DNA of 64,000 bases from positions 124,001 to 188,000 of the forward strand of contig NZ_JAOEFC010000002.1 of the NCBI RefSeq assembly GCF_025421715.1, in the 5' to 3' direction. The position numbers and the translations under genes are program-made. Origin of the DNA: Microbacterium festucae (GTDB lineage: Bacteria > Actinomycetota > Actinomycetes > Actinomycetales > Microbacteriaceae). The notes under the pieces are model-generated. The model did not search any database. It saw only the letters and a list, made by a program, of their open reading frames with translations, and was not told the DNA's origin. Positions 29,526 to 41,192 of this stretch are shown here, one piece after another (positions within the stretch are counted from its first letter, which is position 1; every line of letters starts with the position of its first letter).

Positions 29526-30629
29526 GTGGCCACGCCCCCCATGCCCGCCCCCGCCGACCCGACCCCGCGCGACCGTCGCCGGTGGGCGCAGTACCTGGTC
29601 GACGAGCGCGCCGAGGCGCGCCTGTACCGCGAGATGGCCGCCCGCCGCACCGGGGAGGACCGCGAGATCCTCATCGCGCTCGCCGAGGCCGAGGGGCGCC
29701 ACGAGGCGCACTGGCTCGAGCTGCTGGGCGAGGAGCCCGCCCGGCTGCCGCGGGAGAGCGCCGGCTCGTACCTGCTCGGCTGGATGGCGCGCCGCTTCGG
29801 GTCGATCTTCGTGCTCGCCCTCGCCCAGAACGCCGAGGGGCGCTCGCCCTACGAGAGCGAGCCGTTCGCCACGGCCCGGATGGCCGCCGACGAGAAGGTG
29901 CACCGCGAGGTCGTGCGGGGGCTCGCCGCGCGCGGGCGCCGCCGACTGTCGGGCACCTTCCGCGCCGCCGTGTTCGGCGCCAACGACGGCCTGGTCTCCA
30001 ACCTCGCCCTCGTGATGGGCATCGGCGCGACCGGCGCCGCCCCGCAGTTCGTCCTCTTCAGCGGTGTCGCGGGCCTGCTGGCGGGCGCGCTGTCGATGGG
30101 GGCGGGGGAGTACGTGTCGGTGCGGTCGCAGCGCGAGCTGCTGGATGCCACCGAGCCCAGCGACTACGCCGACGCCGCCCTCCCCGACCTCGACCTCGAC
30201 GTCAACGAGTTCGCGCTCGTCTTCCGCGCCCGCGGCATCCCCGCCGACGAGGCCGCCGCGCAGGCGCGCCAGGCCGTCGCCCACGCGCACAGCGCCGACC
30301 GGTCGGTGCCGTACCGCCGCCCCGCCGAGGAACGCGGCGATCATGAGACGGTGGGCAGCGCCCTGGGCGCGGCCGGCTCGAGCTTCCTGTTCTTCGCGTC
30401 GGGCGCCGTCATCCCGGTGCTGCCGTGGCTGTTCGGCCTCAACGGCCTTCCCGCGGTGCTGGTGGCCCTCGTGCTCGTGGGGCTGTCGCTGCTGGCCACC
30501 GGCGCCACCGTCGGGCTGCTCTCGGGCGCCCCGCCGCTGCGGCGGGGCCTGCGCCAGCTCGCGATCGGCTTCGGCGCGGCGGCGGTCACCTACCTGCTCG
30601 GGCTGCTGTTCGGCGTCTCCCTGGGCTGA
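29526..30629 (+). CDS. Ferritin-like domain fused to VIT1/CCC1 metal transporter
   Basis: 367 residues. Residues ~17-135 are helical and contain ferritin-like Glu and His ligands (DERAEARLYREMA, AEGRHEAHWLELL, ADEKVHREVV). The VIT1/CCC1 domain then begins with FRAAVFGANDGLVSNLALVMG and GALSMGAGEYVSVRSQRE, followed by three C-terminal membrane helices. VIT proteins move Fe2+ or Mn2+ out of the cytoplasm, and the ferritin-like part probably binds the metal first. GTG start with GAGGAG upstream. A four-copy 11-bp repeat starts at its stop codon. Confidence 0.88.
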   Translation: MATPPMPAPADPTPRDRRRWAQYLVDERAEARLYREMAARRTGEDREILIALAEAEGRHEAHWLELLGEEPARLPRESAGSYLLGWMARRFGSIFVLALAQNAEGRSPYESEPFATARMAADEKVHREVVRGLAARGRRRLSGTFRAAVFGANDGLVSNLALVMGIGATGAAPQFVLFSGVAGLLAGALSMGAGEYVSVRSQRELLDATEPSDYADAALPDLDLDVNEFALVFRARGIPADEAAAQARQAVAHAHSADRSVPYRRPAEERGDHETVGSALGAAGSSFLFFASGAVIPVLPWLFGLNGLPAVLVALVLVGLSLLATGATVGLLSGAPPLRRGLRQLAIGFGAAAVTYLLGLLFGVSLG

Positions 30630-30666
30630 CACCGGGCTGACGCCGGGCTGACGCGAGGCTGACGCG
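30623..30666. repeat. Four tandem copies of an 11-bp unit at a stop codon
   Basis: GGGCTGACACC, GGGCTGACGCC, GGGCTGACGCG and AGGCTGACGCG run head to tail. The first copy contains the TGA stop of the VIT gene. Since 11 is not a multiple of three, copies place TGA in successive frames. Confidence 0.85.
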
Positions 30667-30695
30667 ACGCGCCCGGCGAGCCACGCCCGGCCCTC

Positions 30696-30742
30696 GATTC
30701 TCGGTTGCGCACGGAACGTGGTATCGTCGATCCTCGGTTGCG
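30696..30742. repeat. Direct repeat upstream of tRNA-Leu
   Basis: CGATTCTCGGTTGCG (30695-30709) and CGATCCTCGGTTGCG (30728-30742) are 33 bases apart and differ at one base. They lie in the promoter region of the tRNA gene. Confidence 0.6.
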
Positions 30743-30760
30743 AAACCGGAAACACCACCT

Positions 30761-30845
30761 GCGCGGGTGGCGGAATAGGTAGACGCGCTAGCTTGAGGTG
30801 CTAGTGCCCGTATAGGGCGTGGGGGTTCAAGTCCCCCCTCGCGCA
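30761..30845 (+). tRNA. tRNA-Leu (GAG)
   Basis: 85 bases. Acceptor GCGCGGG pairs with CTCGCGC, the anticodon stem is CTAGC/GCTAG with loop TTGAGGT (anticodon GAG), there is a long variable arm and a T arm GGGGG-TTCAAGT-CCCCC. The 3' CCA is not encoded. Confidence 0.93.
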
Positions 30846-30850
30846 CAGAT

Positions 30851-30878
30851 GAAAAGGGTCCCGTCAGGGGCCCTTTTC
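30851..30878 (+). terminator. Terminator after tRNA-Leu
   Basis: GAAAAGGGTCCC / GGGGCCCTTTTC with a GTCA loop, including one G-T pair. The T-run is within the 3' arm. Confidence 0.8.
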
Positions 30879-30926
30879 TCATTTCCCCGGCGATGTGCCG
30901 AGCGCCGCACCGGTAGCGTGGGGCGC

Positions 30927-32228
30927 ATGTCTGCGGAAGCCTCCGAGTACCCCGAGGTCGTGCGCGTCGCGCGCGATCTCATCCGGTTCGACACCACCAA
31001 CTGGGGGGAGGGGCGCTCCCGCGGCGAGCGCGAGGCCGCCGAGTACGTGGGGGCGTATCTGGAGGCGCTCGGGCTGAGCGTGGAGTACTACGAGCCCATC
31101 CCGCGCCGCACCAACGTGGTCGCCCGCGTCGCCGGTCGCGACCGCTCCAAGCCCGCCCTCGTGCTGCACGGCCACCTCGATGTCGTCCCCGCCGTCGCCG
31201 AGGACTGGTCGGTCGATCCCTTCGAGGGCGTCATCCGCGACGGCCTGCTGTGGGGGCGCGGCGCGGTGGACATGAAGGACATGGACGCCATGATCCTCAC
31301 CTCGCTCGCCGAGCTGCTGCGCGCCGGCGAGCAGCCCGAGCGCGACATCATCGTCACCTTCTTCGCCGACGAGGAGAACGGCGGCGTCGAGGGCTCGCAG
31401 CTGGTCGTGCGCGACCGCCCGCACTGGTTCGCGGGCGCCACCGAGGCCATCAGCGAGGTGGGCGGCTACTCGATCCCCGTGGGCGACCGCCGTGCCTACC
31501 TGCTGCAGGTGGGGGAGAAGGCCCTGGTCTGGATGCGCCTGCGCGCCACCGGCACCGCCGGTCACGGCAGCCGCTTCCACCCCGACAACGCCGTGACGCG
31601 GCTGGCCGAGGCCGTCGCCGCGCTCGGGCGCACCTCGTGGCCGGTCGAGCTGACCGCCACCACGCGGCAGACCGTCGCCGGCCTCGCCGCGCTGTGCGGC
31701 CTCGACCCGGCCGACCCGGATGCCGTCGCCGACGCGACCGGCCCCGCCGCGGGCTTCCTGCGCTCGACGTTCCGCACCACGTCCAACCCCACCGGCCTCA
31801 CCGCAGGCTACAAGCACAACGTCATCCCGGATGCCGCCAGCGCGACCATCGACGTGCGCACCCTGCCCGGGCAGGAAGACGCGGTGCTCGCCCAGATCCA
31901 GCGCATCGTCGGCGACGACGTGGTGGTGGAGATCAGCCACCGCGACATCGGACTGGAGGTGCCGTTCGAGGGCGCCCTGGTGGACGCGATGGTGCAGGCC
32001 CTCGGCCGTCACGACCCCGGCATCCCGGTGCTGCCCTACCTGATGGGCGGCGGCACCGACAACAAGGCCCTCGCCGAGCTCGGCATCGCCGGATACGGCT
32101 TCGCCCCGTTGCGCCTCCCCGCCGACATCGACTTCACGGGTATGTTCCACGGGGTGGACGAGCGCGTGCCGCTGGACGCGCTCGTGTTCGGCCAGCGCGT
32201 GCTGACCGATCTGCTGCGCACCTACTGA
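30927..32228 (+). CDS. M20/M25/M40 family metallopeptidase
   Basis: 433 residues. Zinc ligands are in LHGHLDVVP (His, Asp), GRGAVDMKDMDA (bridging Asp) and ADEENGG (catalytic Glu and metal Glu). A dimerisation lid domain is inserted at about residues 190-300, and a late GGGTDNKALAELG region closes the active site. Related enzymes are dipeptidases or amide hydrolases. The ATG at 30927 has TAGCGT seven bases upstream, predicting a leaderless message. Confidence 0.88.
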   Translation: MSAEASEYPEVVRVARDLIRFDTTNWGEGRSRGEREAAEYVGAYLEALGLSVEYYEPIPRRTNVVARVAGRDRSKPALVLHGHLDVVPAVAEDWSVDPFEGVIRDGLLWGRGAVDMKDMDAMILTSLAELLRAGEQPERDIIVTFFADEENGGVEGSQLVVRDRPHWFAGATEAISEVGGYSIPVGDRRAYLLQVGEKALVWMRLRATGTAGHGSRFHPDNAVTRLAEAVAALGRTSWPVELTATTRQTVAGLAALCGLDPADPDAVADATGPAAGFLRSTFRTTSNPTGLTAGYKHNVIPDAASATIDVRTLPGQEDAVLAQIQRIVGDDVVVEISHRDIGLEVPFEGALVDAMVQALGRHDPGIPVLPYLMGGGTDNKALAELGIAGYGFAPLRLPADIDFTGMFHGVDERVPLDALVFGQRVLTDLLRTY

Positions 32229-32261
32229 TCCACCCCGCGCACCGACCTGGGAAGGCCGCCC

Positions 32262-33092
32262 ATGCTGTTCGAAGCCATCATCCTCGGCATCGTCCAGGGA
32301 CTCACCGAGTTCCTGCCGATCTCGTCGAGCGCGCACCTGCGCATCGTCGGCGAGTTCCTGCCCGCGGCCACCGACCCGGGCGCGACGTTCACCGCCATCA
32401 CCCAGATCGGCACCGAGCTCGCGGTGCTCGTGTACTTCTTCAAGCGCATCATGCGCATCATCGGCCGCTGGTTCCGCTCGCTGACCGGTGCGGTGCCCCG
32501 CAACGACCCCGACGCCCGGATGGGCTGGATCGTCATCATCGGCACCCTGCCCATCGGCATCCTGGGCTTCCTCTTCCAGGACGTCATCCGCGACACGTTC
32601 CGCAACCTCTGGCTCGTGGCGATCGTGCTGATCGTGTTCGGCCTCATCCTCGGTGTTGCCGATGCGCTGGGCCGGCGCACCCGCAACGAAGAGGACCTCA
32701 CCTACCGTCACGGCCTCGCGCTCGGTTTCGCCCAGGCGCTGGCGCTCATCCCCGGCGTCTCGCGCTCGGGTGCGACGACGACGATGGGACTGGCGCTCGG
32801 GTACACGCGTCCCGCCGCCGCCGAGGTCGCCTTCCTGCTGGCGGTGCCGGCCGTGTTCGGCAGCGGCGTCTACGAGCTCTACCACGCCATCAAAGAGCCG
32901 GGCTCGGCGGTGTTCACCATGGCCGAGACCGCCCTGGCGACCGGCATCGCCTTCGCCGTGGGCCTGGCCGTCATCGCCTTCCTCATGCAGTACCTCAAGC
33001 GCGGCAGCTTCCTGCCGTTCGTGGTCTACCGCGTGGTGCTGGGCATCGCGCTCATCGTGCTGCTGAGCATGGGCGTGCTGCAGGCCTACTGA
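32262..33092 (+). CDS. uppP: Undecaprenyl-diphosphate phosphatase
   Basis: 276 residues, about eight membrane helices. Two conserved active-site segments are present: [14 protein letters not shown] near the N-terminus and [18 protein letters not shown] near residue 170. It recycles the undecaprenyl carrier for peptidoglycan synthesis and confers bacitracin tolerance. It lies only a few kb from uppS, which makes the same carrier. Confidence 0.93.
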   Translation: MLFEAIILGIVQGLTEFLPISSSAHLRIVGEFLPAATDPGATFTAITQIGTELAVLVYFFKRIMRIIGRWFRSLTGAVPRNDPDARMGWIVIIGTLPIGILGFLFQDVIRDTFRNLWLVAIVLIVFGLILGVADALGRRTRNEEDLTYRHGLALGFAQALALIPGVSRSGATTTMGLALGYTRPAAAEVAFLLAVPAVFGSGVYELYHAIKEPGSAVFTMAETALATGIAFAVGLAVIAFLMQYLKRGSFLPFVVYRVVLGIALIVLLSMGVLQAY

Positions 33093-33122
33093 CCGCGGTG
33101 CGCCGGGCGGCGGCGCGGGCGT

Positions 33123-35710
<2,588 letters not shown>

Positions 35711-35725
35711 CCCGCGACCACCCGC

Positions 35726-35763
35726 ACCGGGTGCCTCGGCGACACGTCGCCGCGGCACCCGGT
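35726..35763 (+). terminator. Long hairpin terminator after leuA
   Basis: ACCGGGTGCC pairs with GGCACCCGGT; inside, GGCGA pairs with TCGCC around CACG. It lies between the convergent leuA and the cation-channel gene. Confidence 0.75.
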
Positions 35764-35797
35764 TCTGCGTGCCGGGGGCACCGGGGCCGCTGCCTGC

Positions 35798-36493
35798 TCA
35801 GGGCTTGATGATCGGGATCGCCGAGGTCTCCACGGCGACCTTGCGCCGGTAGAGGGCGCGCTGCTCCGGCAGCGAGATGTCGAAGACGACGGCCAGCACC
35901 CGGATGACGGTGGTCACGGCCACGCCGACGACCGCAGCCCACACGGGGGCCAGGCCCAGCTCCTGGCTGACGGCGAGCACGAACGCCCCCGCCCCGGCGG
36001 CGACCGCGTAGAGCGACCCGACGTGCATGATCGCCACCGGCAGTCCCATGAGCACGTCGCGAAGCACCCCGCCCCCGGCCGCCGCGCACACCCCGACGAA
36101 CACCGCCGGCACGAGAGGCAGGCCCAGTGCGAGCGCCTTGCTCGTGCCGAACGCGCCGAACAGGCCGATGACGAGCGCGTCGAGCCCGACGATCACCCGC
36201 GACAGCCGCTGGAAGATGCCGGCCAGCAGCATGCCGAACAGCGCCGCGCCCGTCGCCGTCAGCAGGTACCAGTTGCTCTGCAGGGTGACGGGTGTGGTGT
36301 TGAGCAGGAGGTCGCGGATGAGGCCGCCGCCCATGCCGATCATGATGCCGATGAGGGCGACCCCGAGGAAGTCGAGGCGCCGCTCGCCGCGGAAGCCGGA
36401 GGCGAACAGGGCGCCCTGGATGCCGCCGAGGCCGACGGCGATGAGGTCGGCCCACAGGGGGATCACGAAGATCGGCTCGGTCACGGCATCCAT
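35798..36493 (-). CDS. TRIC-like (UPF0126) cation channel protein
   Basis: 231 residues with seven hydrophobic segments arranged as two repeats of the UPF0126/TRIC domain. The glycine-rich motifs [12 protein letters not shown] and [13 protein letters not shown] occupy equivalent places in the two repeats, as in prokaryotic TRIC trimeric cation channels. The C-terminus is cytoplasmic. The start codon at 36493 gives the expected N-terminus but has no obvious Shine-Dalgarno site, so another start is possible. The longer ORF upstream is spurious antisense to recO. Confidence 0.83.
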   Translation of the reverse strand: MDAVTEPIFVIPLWADLIAVGLGGIQGALFASGFRGERRLDFLGVALIGIMIGMGGGLIRDLLLNTTPVTLQSNWYLLTATGAALFGMLLAGIFQRLSRVIVGLDALVIGLFGAFGTSKALALGLPLVPAVFVGVCAAAGGGVLRDVLMGLPVAIMHVGSLYAVAAGAGAFVLAVSQELGLAPVWAAVVGVAVTTVIRVLAVVFDISLPEQRALYRRKVAVETSAIPIIKP

Positions 36494-36565
36494 TCTCGGG
36501 CGCCGCCGGAGGGATGCGCACGCGCACCGCCGTGCGGCCTCCGCCCCGGCGTCGCAGGCGGCACC

Positions 36566-36571
36566 GATAAT
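36566..36571 (+). promoter_or_regulatory. recO -10 box
   Basis: GATAAT six bases before the GTG start at 36578, predicting a leaderless recO-uppS transcript. Confidence 0.5.
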
Positions 36572-36577
36572 GGACGG

Positions 36578-37306
36578 GTGCCCACCTATCGCGACGAGGT
36601 CGTGGTCCTGCGCACCCACAAGCTGGGTGAAGCCGACCGGATCGTGACCCTCCTCAGCCGCCGCCACGGCAAAGTGCGCGCGGTGGCCAAGGGGGTGCGG
36701 CGCACGTCGTCGCGCTTCGGGGCGCGCCTGGAGCCGTTCATGGTCGCCGACGTGCAGCTCTACCAGGGGCGCTCGCTCGACATCGTGCAGCAGGCCGAGT
36801 CGCTGGGCTCGTACGGGGCCGAGATCGCCCTGCACTACGACCGCTACACCGCCGCCCACGCCATGGTCGAAGCCGCCGACCGTCTCAACGAGGCCGAGGC
36901 CACGCCCCACCAGTACCTGCTGCTGGTCGGGGGACTGCGCGCCCTCTCGCGCGGCGACCACGACTCCCGCGCGGTGCTGGACTCCTACCTGCTGCGGGCC
37001 ATGTCGCTGTCGGGCTGGTCGCCCGCCCTCGACGCGTGCGCCCGCTGCGGCGCGCTGGGCCCGCACGACTGGTTCGTCGCGCAGCTGGGCGGCACGGTGT
37101 GCGCCGCCTGCGCTCCGGCGGGCGCCGCGCGGCTGCGCCCCGAGACCGGCGACCTGCTGCGCGCGCTCCTGGCGGGGGAGTGGGACATCGTCGACGAGGT
37201 GTCCGCACCGACCGCTGCGGCCGCCTCGGGGCTGGTCGCCGCCTACGCCCAGTGGCATCTGGAGCGCGGCATCCGCTCGCTCTCGCACGTGGAGGGGACC
37301 CGATGA
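36578..37306 (+). CDS. recO: DNA repair protein RecO
   Basis: 242 residues. N-terminal OB fold starting [28 protein letters not shown], a helical middle and a zinc site of four cysteines (CARCG ... VCAAC). RecO loads RecA by displacing SSB in the RecFOR pathway. GTG 36578 is favoured by a GATAAT box six bases upstream. uppS overlaps its stop by four bases. Confidence 0.92.
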   Translation: MPTYRDEVVVLRTHKLGEADRIVTLLSRRHGKVRAVAKGVRRTSSRFGARLEPFMVADVQLYQGRSLDIVQQAESLGSYGAEIALHYDRYTAAHAMVEAADRLNEAEATPHQYLLLVGGLRALSRGDHDSRAVLDSYLLRAMSLSGWSPALDACARCGALGPHDWFVAQLGGTVCAACAPAGAARLRPETGDLLRALLAGEWDIVDEVSAPTAAAASGLVAAYAQWHLERGIRSLSHVEGTR

Positions 37307-38106
37307 GTCCGAAGCCGTACACCCACCGCGACGCGGTGCCCTACCGTCCGCTGGACTGGACCGGCGTGTACCCGCCGCAGTTCCCGCGGGGCGGGGTGCC
37401 CCAGCACGTGGCGATCGTCATGGACGGCAACGGCCGCTGGGCGAACCGTCGCGGCCTCACCCGCATCGAGGGGCACAAGGCGGGCGAGGAGGTGCTGCTC
37501 GACGTGGTCGCCGGCGCGGTGCAGGTGGGGGTCAAGAACCTCAGCGTCTACGCCTTCTCCACCGAGAACTGGGCGCGCTCGCCCGAGGAGGTTCGCTTCC
37601 TCATGGGATACAACCGCGACGTGCTGCACCGCCGGCGCGACCAGCTCAACGAATGGGGGGTGCGCATCCGCTGGGCCGGCCGCAAGCCGCGGCTGTGGGG
37701 CTCGGTGATCAAAGAGCTGCAGTTCGCCGAACAGCTCACCCGCGACAACGACGTGCTCACCCTCACGATGTGCGTCAACTACGGCGGCCGCCACGAGATC
37801 GTCGACGCGATGCGGGCGATGGGGGAGCAGATCGCCGCCGGGCGGCTCAAGCCCTCGGCCATCACCGAGAAGCTGCTGCGCAAGCACCTGTACGTGCCCG
37901 ACATGCCCGACGTCGACCTGTTCCTGCGCTCCAGCGGCGAGCAGCGCACGTCGAACTTCCTGCTGTGGGAGGCCGCCTACGCCGAGATGGTGTTCCTCGA
38001 CACGCTGTGGCCCGACTTCTCGCGCACCGAGCTGTGGCACGCCATCCAGGTCTACCTCGACCGCGACCGTCGCTTCGGCGGCGCCGTCGACACCCCCACC
38101 GCCTGA
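37303..38106 (+). CDS. uppS: Isoprenyl transferase (undecaprenyl-diphosphate synthase type)
   Basis: 267 residues. Conserved regions [14 protein letters not shown] (catalytic Asp and phosphate-binding), [15 protein letters not shown], and [20 protein letters not shown]. It lengthens farnesyl diphosphate with cis-isoprene units for the cell-wall carrier lipid. Actinobacteria have more than one cis-prenyl transferase; chain length cannot be read off. ATGA overlap with recO. Confidence 0.92.
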   Translation: MSPKPYTHRDAVPYRPLDWTGVYPPQFPRGGVPQHVAIVMDGNGRWANRRGLTRIEGHKAGEEVLLDVVAGAVQVGVKNLSVYAFSTENWARSPEEVRFLMGYNRDVLHRRRDQLNEWGVRIRWAGRKPRLWGSVIKELQFAEQLTRDNDVLTLTMCVNYGGRHEIVDAMRAMGEQIAAGRLKPSAITEKLLRKHLYVPDMPDVDLFLRSSGEQRTSNFLLWEAAYAEMVFLDTLWPDFSRTELWHAIQVYLDRDRRFGGAVDTPTA

Positions 38107-38116
38107 CCCGGGGCGC

Positions 38117-38674
38117 TCAGGCGCCGTGCGCGGCCAGCCAGCGGCGCACCTCGCGCGGATGCCGCAGCCGCACGACCACCAGGTGCGGATACGTGCGCTG
38201 CAGCGCCGGCATCCGTTCGCGCCACGACCGGTGCGTGCGCGCCTCCCACCGCAGGATGTGCTCGTCGTCGGTGAAGATCGTGCGCAGCGGCGGCTCGACG
38301 TTGCCGTTCCACAGTGGCTCCCGGCGCACCGAGCGGCGCACGGTGCGCCGCAGCAGACGCGGCCAGGCGATGCGGCGCGGCAGGTCGAGCCACACGAGCA
38401 GCTGCGCGCGCCCGCCGAGAAGCGCCCCGGCGTCGGTGGACAGATAGTTCCACTCCGACACCCAGCGGTCACCGGCGGCGATCTGCCGCACATCGTCGAC
38501 GAACTGCGGCCGCGGGGTCCAGTCGGGCCCGTGGTAGAGCGAGTCGAGTTCGGTGTAGGGCAGATTCCACGCCGCGGCCAGCCGGCGGGCGAGGGTCGAC
38601 TTGCCGACGCCGGTGGTGCCCGAGATCAGCACGCGCGAGAGCGGCTGCGGCAGCGGGTCGTCGGCAGTGAGCAC
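38117..38674 (-). CDS. Small P-loop NTPase (adenylate-kinase-like, topology-modulation type)
   Basis: 185 residues. Walker A GTTGVGKSTLARRLA (~20), DSLYHGPDW, and the RxxR lid-like segment (RRIAWPRLLRRTVRRSVRRE). The pattern matches FlaR/YvaL-type kinases annotated as topology modulation proteins, which have no firm function. No neighbour points to a pathway. ATG 38674 used. Confidence 0.72.
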   Translation of the reverse strand: MLTADDPLPQPLSRVLISGTTGVGKSTLARRLAAAWNLPYTELDSLYHGPDWTPRPQFVDDVRQIAAGDRWVSEWNYLSTDAGALLGGRAQLLVWLDLPRRIAWPRLLRRTVRRSVRREPLWNGNVEPPLRTIFTDDEHILRWEARTHRSWRERMPALQRTYPHLVVVRLRHPREVRRWLAAHGA

Positions 38675-38767
38675 TCCGACAGCCTAGGGCGGCGGCGGCC
38701 GCGGGCGGCGGGGCCGGCGCATGCCGCCCGTGGAATAAACCGCATCGGGTGGGGTGTTGCACCCGAC

Positions 38768-39430
38768 GTGACGGATGCCATCAAGATCGACGTGTGGAGT
38801 GACATCGCCTGCCCCTGGTGCTACATCGGCAAGCGCAACCTGGAGAACGGACTGGCCGCGGTCGCGGACGACCCCGACGCTCCGCAGGTGGAGGTGACGT
38901 ACCACTCGTTCGAGCTCTCACCCGAGACGCCGGTCGACTTCGACGGCGACATCTCGACCTTCCTCGCCGAGCACAAGGGCATCTCCCGCGAGCAGGCCGC
39001 GCAGATGCACGAGCGCGTGACCGGCATCGCCGCCGAGGCGGGGCTGGAGTACCACTTCGACATCCTGCAGCACACCAACACCGTGAAGGCCCACGAGCTG
39101 CTGCACTACGCCAAGGAGCAGGGCCGCCAGGCGGAGATGAGCGAGCGGCTCATGTCGGCCTACTTCACCGAGGGCAAGCACGTCGGCCGCATCGACGACC
39201 TCGTGCAGCTGGCCGCCGAGGTCGGCCTCGACGCCGACGAGGCGCGCGCCGCCCTCGAATCGCAGCGCTACCTCGACGCCGTCCGCGCCGACCAGGCGCA
39301 GGCCACGGCCTACGGCATCCAGGGGGTGCCGTTCTTCGTGGTCGACGGCAAGTACGGGGTGTCGGGCGCGCAGCCCGCCGAGGCGTTCACGCAGATCGCC
39401 CGGCAGGTGTGGGCCGAGAAGCAGGCCTGA
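38768..39430 (+). CDS. DsbA-family (FrnE-like) oxidoreductase
   Basis: 220 residues. Thioredoxin fold with CPWC (IACPWCYIGKRNL, ~14-17), inserted helical domain, then GVPFFVVDGKYGVSGAQ (cis-Pro before FF). No signal peptide, so a cytoplasmic oxidoreductase of the FrnE type, possibly linked to oxidative stress. GTG 38768 used. A hairpin at 39443-39470 separates it from the convergent glutathione peroxidase. Confidence 0.87.
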   Translation: MTDAIKIDVWSDIACPWCYIGKRNLENGLAAVADDPDAPQVEVTYHSFELSPETPVDFDGDISTFLAEHKGISREQAAQMHERVTGIAAEAGLEYHFDILQHTNTVKAHELLHYAKEQGRQAEMSERLMSAYFTEGKHVGRIDDLVQLAAEVGLDADEARAALESQRYLDAVRADQAQATAYGIQGVPFFVVDGKYGVSGAQPAEAFTQIARQVWAEKQA

Positions 39431-39442
39431 GCCCCTCGCGGG

Positions 39443-39470
39443 CCCGGCCGCGGGTCTGACCCGGGCCGGG
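39443..39470. terminator. Bidirectional hairpin between dsbA-like and gpx genes
   Basis: CCCGGCC-CGGGT / ACCCG-GGCCGGG with a CTG loop and one bulged G. It lies exactly between the two convergent stop codons. Confidence 0.7.
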
Positions 39471-39974
39471 TCAGGCCAGGCCGGCCTCGATCGCCTCGAT
39501 GACCTCGGGGGCGTCGGGCTTGGTCTGCGGGCGGAAGCGGTGCACGTCGCCGCCGCGCGTGACCAGGAACTTCTCGAAGTTCCACATGACCGGGCCCTTG
39601 GCGCCTTCGGCGTTCTTGGCCTTCTTCAGCGCCTTGAACAGCGGAGCGGCGTGGGAGCCGTTGACCTTCACCTTGTCCATGACCGGGAAGCTCACGCCCC
39701 ACGTCGTCGCGCAGTACTCGAGGATCTCGTCCATCGAGCCCGGCTCCTGCCCCATGAACTGGTTGCAGGGGAAGCCGACGACCCGCAGTCCCCGGTCGCC
39801 GTAGATGCGCTGCAGCTCTTCGAGCTGCTCGTACTGCGGGGTGAGGCCGCACTTCGAGGCGACGTTCACCACCAGCACGGCGCCGTCGCCGGCGAGGCCG
39901 GTGAGGGTCGTCTCGCTGCCGTCGGCGGCGAGGAAGGGGATGTCGCGGATGTCCACAGCAGCGGTGTCGGCCAT
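39471..39974 (-). CDS. Glutathione peroxidase family protein
   Basis: 167 residues, standard length. Active residues: Cys in NVASKCGLTP, Gln in FPCNQFMGQEPG and Trp in MWNFEKFLV, the GPx triad with Cys in place of selenocysteine. A second Cys is in the FPCNQ segment. In actinobacteria these usually take electrons from thioredoxin, not glutathione. ATG 39974 has a GGAGA site upstream. A longer ORF reading across dusB on the opposite strand is a shadow. Confidence 0.9.
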   Translation of the reverse strand: MADTAAVDIRDIPFLAADGSETTLTGLAGDGAVLVVNVASKCGLTPQYEQLEELQRIYGDRGLRVVGFPCNQFMGQEPGSMDEILEYCATTWGVSFPVMDKVKVNGSHAAPLFKALKKAKNAEGAKGPVMWNFEKFLVTRGGDVHRFRPQTKPDAPEVIEAIEAGLA

Positions 39975-40037
39975 GTTCTCCACGATAGGCCCGTCGTGCG
40001 CGCCTCGGATCGATCCGACTCTGGGAGAATGGACAGG

Positions 40038-41192
40038 ATGTCCGACACCCTCGCCCCCGCACGCGCCCTGCGCATCGGCTCGATCGAGCTCGATGCGCCC
40101 GTGGTGCTCGCTCCGATGGCGGGCATCACCAACACCGCCTTCCGCCGGCTGTGCCGCGAGTACGGCGCCGGCCTCTACGTGTCGGAGATGATCACCACCC
40201 GCGCCCTCGTCGAGCGCAACGCGACGACGATGCGCCTGATCACCCACCACGAGTCCGAGACGCCGCGGTCGATCCAGCTCTACGGCGTCGACCCGGCCAC
40301 CACCGAGGCGGCGGTGCGGATGCTGGTCGACGAAGACCGCGCCGACCACATCGACCTCAACTTCGGATGCCCCGTGCCGAAGGTCACGCGCAAGGGCGGT
40401 GGCGCCGCGCTGCCGTGGAAGCTCGGCCTGTTCCGCGAGATCGTCACCCGCGCCGCGCGCGCCGCCGGTGACGTGCCGCTGACCGTGAAGATGCGCAAGG
40501 GCATCGACCCCGACCACCTCACCTACCTCGACGCCGGCCGCATCGCCGAAGACGCCGGGGTGGCCGCCGTGGCGCTGCACGCCCGCACCGCCGCCGAGTT
40601 CTACTCCGGCACCGCCGACTGGAGCGCGATCGCGGCGCTCAAGGAGGCGGTCACGAGCATCCCGGTGCTCGGCAACGGCGACATCTGGTCGGCGGGCGAC
40701 GCCGTGCGCATGATGGCCGAGACCGGCTGCGACGGCGTCGTGGTCGGCCGCGGCTGCCTCGGACGCCCCTGGCTGTTCGGCGACCTCGCCGAGGCGTTCG
40801 GCGCCGAGCACATCACCGTCGACGCGACGCTCGGGTTCGTCGCCCGCGCCTTCCGTCGTCACGCCGAACTGCTCGTGGAGTTCTTCGAGGACGAGGGCCG
40901 CGGCTGCCGCGACATCCGCAAGCACGTCGCCTGGTACTTCAAGGGCTACCCGGTCGGCGGCGACACCCGCGCGCGGCTCGCGACGGCCTCGTCGCTGGCC
41001 GAGTTCGACGACATCCTCGCCACCCTCGACCTCGACGCGCCCTATCCCGGCGCCGCCGCCGAGGGTCAGCGCGGCCGCGCCGGCACGCCCAAGCGCCCGG
41101 CGCTGCCGGACCGCTGGCTCGAATCGCGGGACCTCGACGCGGCGCAGTCCAGCGCCATCGCCGACGCGGAGCTCGACCACAGTGGTGGCTGA
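40038..41192 (+). CDS. dusB: tRNA-dihydrouridine synthase
   Basis: 384 residues. FMN TIM barrel: LAPMAGITNTAFRRLCREYGAGLYVSEMI, LNFGCPVPKVTRKGGG (catalytic Cys), VKMRKG, GNGDIWSAGDA and VVGRGCLGRPWLFGD. It reduces uridines in the tRNA D-loop. ATG 40038 is preferred over 40029 because a GAGAAT box (40025-40030) lies seven bases upstream. dgt overlaps its stop. Confidence 0.9.
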   Translation: MSDTLAPARALRIGSIELDAPVVLAPMAGITNTAFRRLCREYGAGLYVSEMITTRALVERNATTMRLITHHESETPRSIQLYGVDPATTEAAVRMLVDEDRADHIDLNFGCPVPKVTRKGGGAALPWKLGLFREIVTRAARAAGDVPLTVKMRKGIDPDHLTYLDAGRIAEDAGVAAVALHARTAAEFYSGTADWSAIAALKEAVTSIPVLGNGDIWSAGDAVRMMAETGCDGVVVGRGCLGRPWLFGDLAEAFGAEHITVDATLGFVARAFRRHAELLVEFFEDEGRGCRDIRKHVAWYFKGYPVGGDTRARLATASSLAEFDDILATLDLDAPYPGAAAEGQRGRAGTPKRPALPDRWLESRDLDAAQSSAIADAELDHSGG

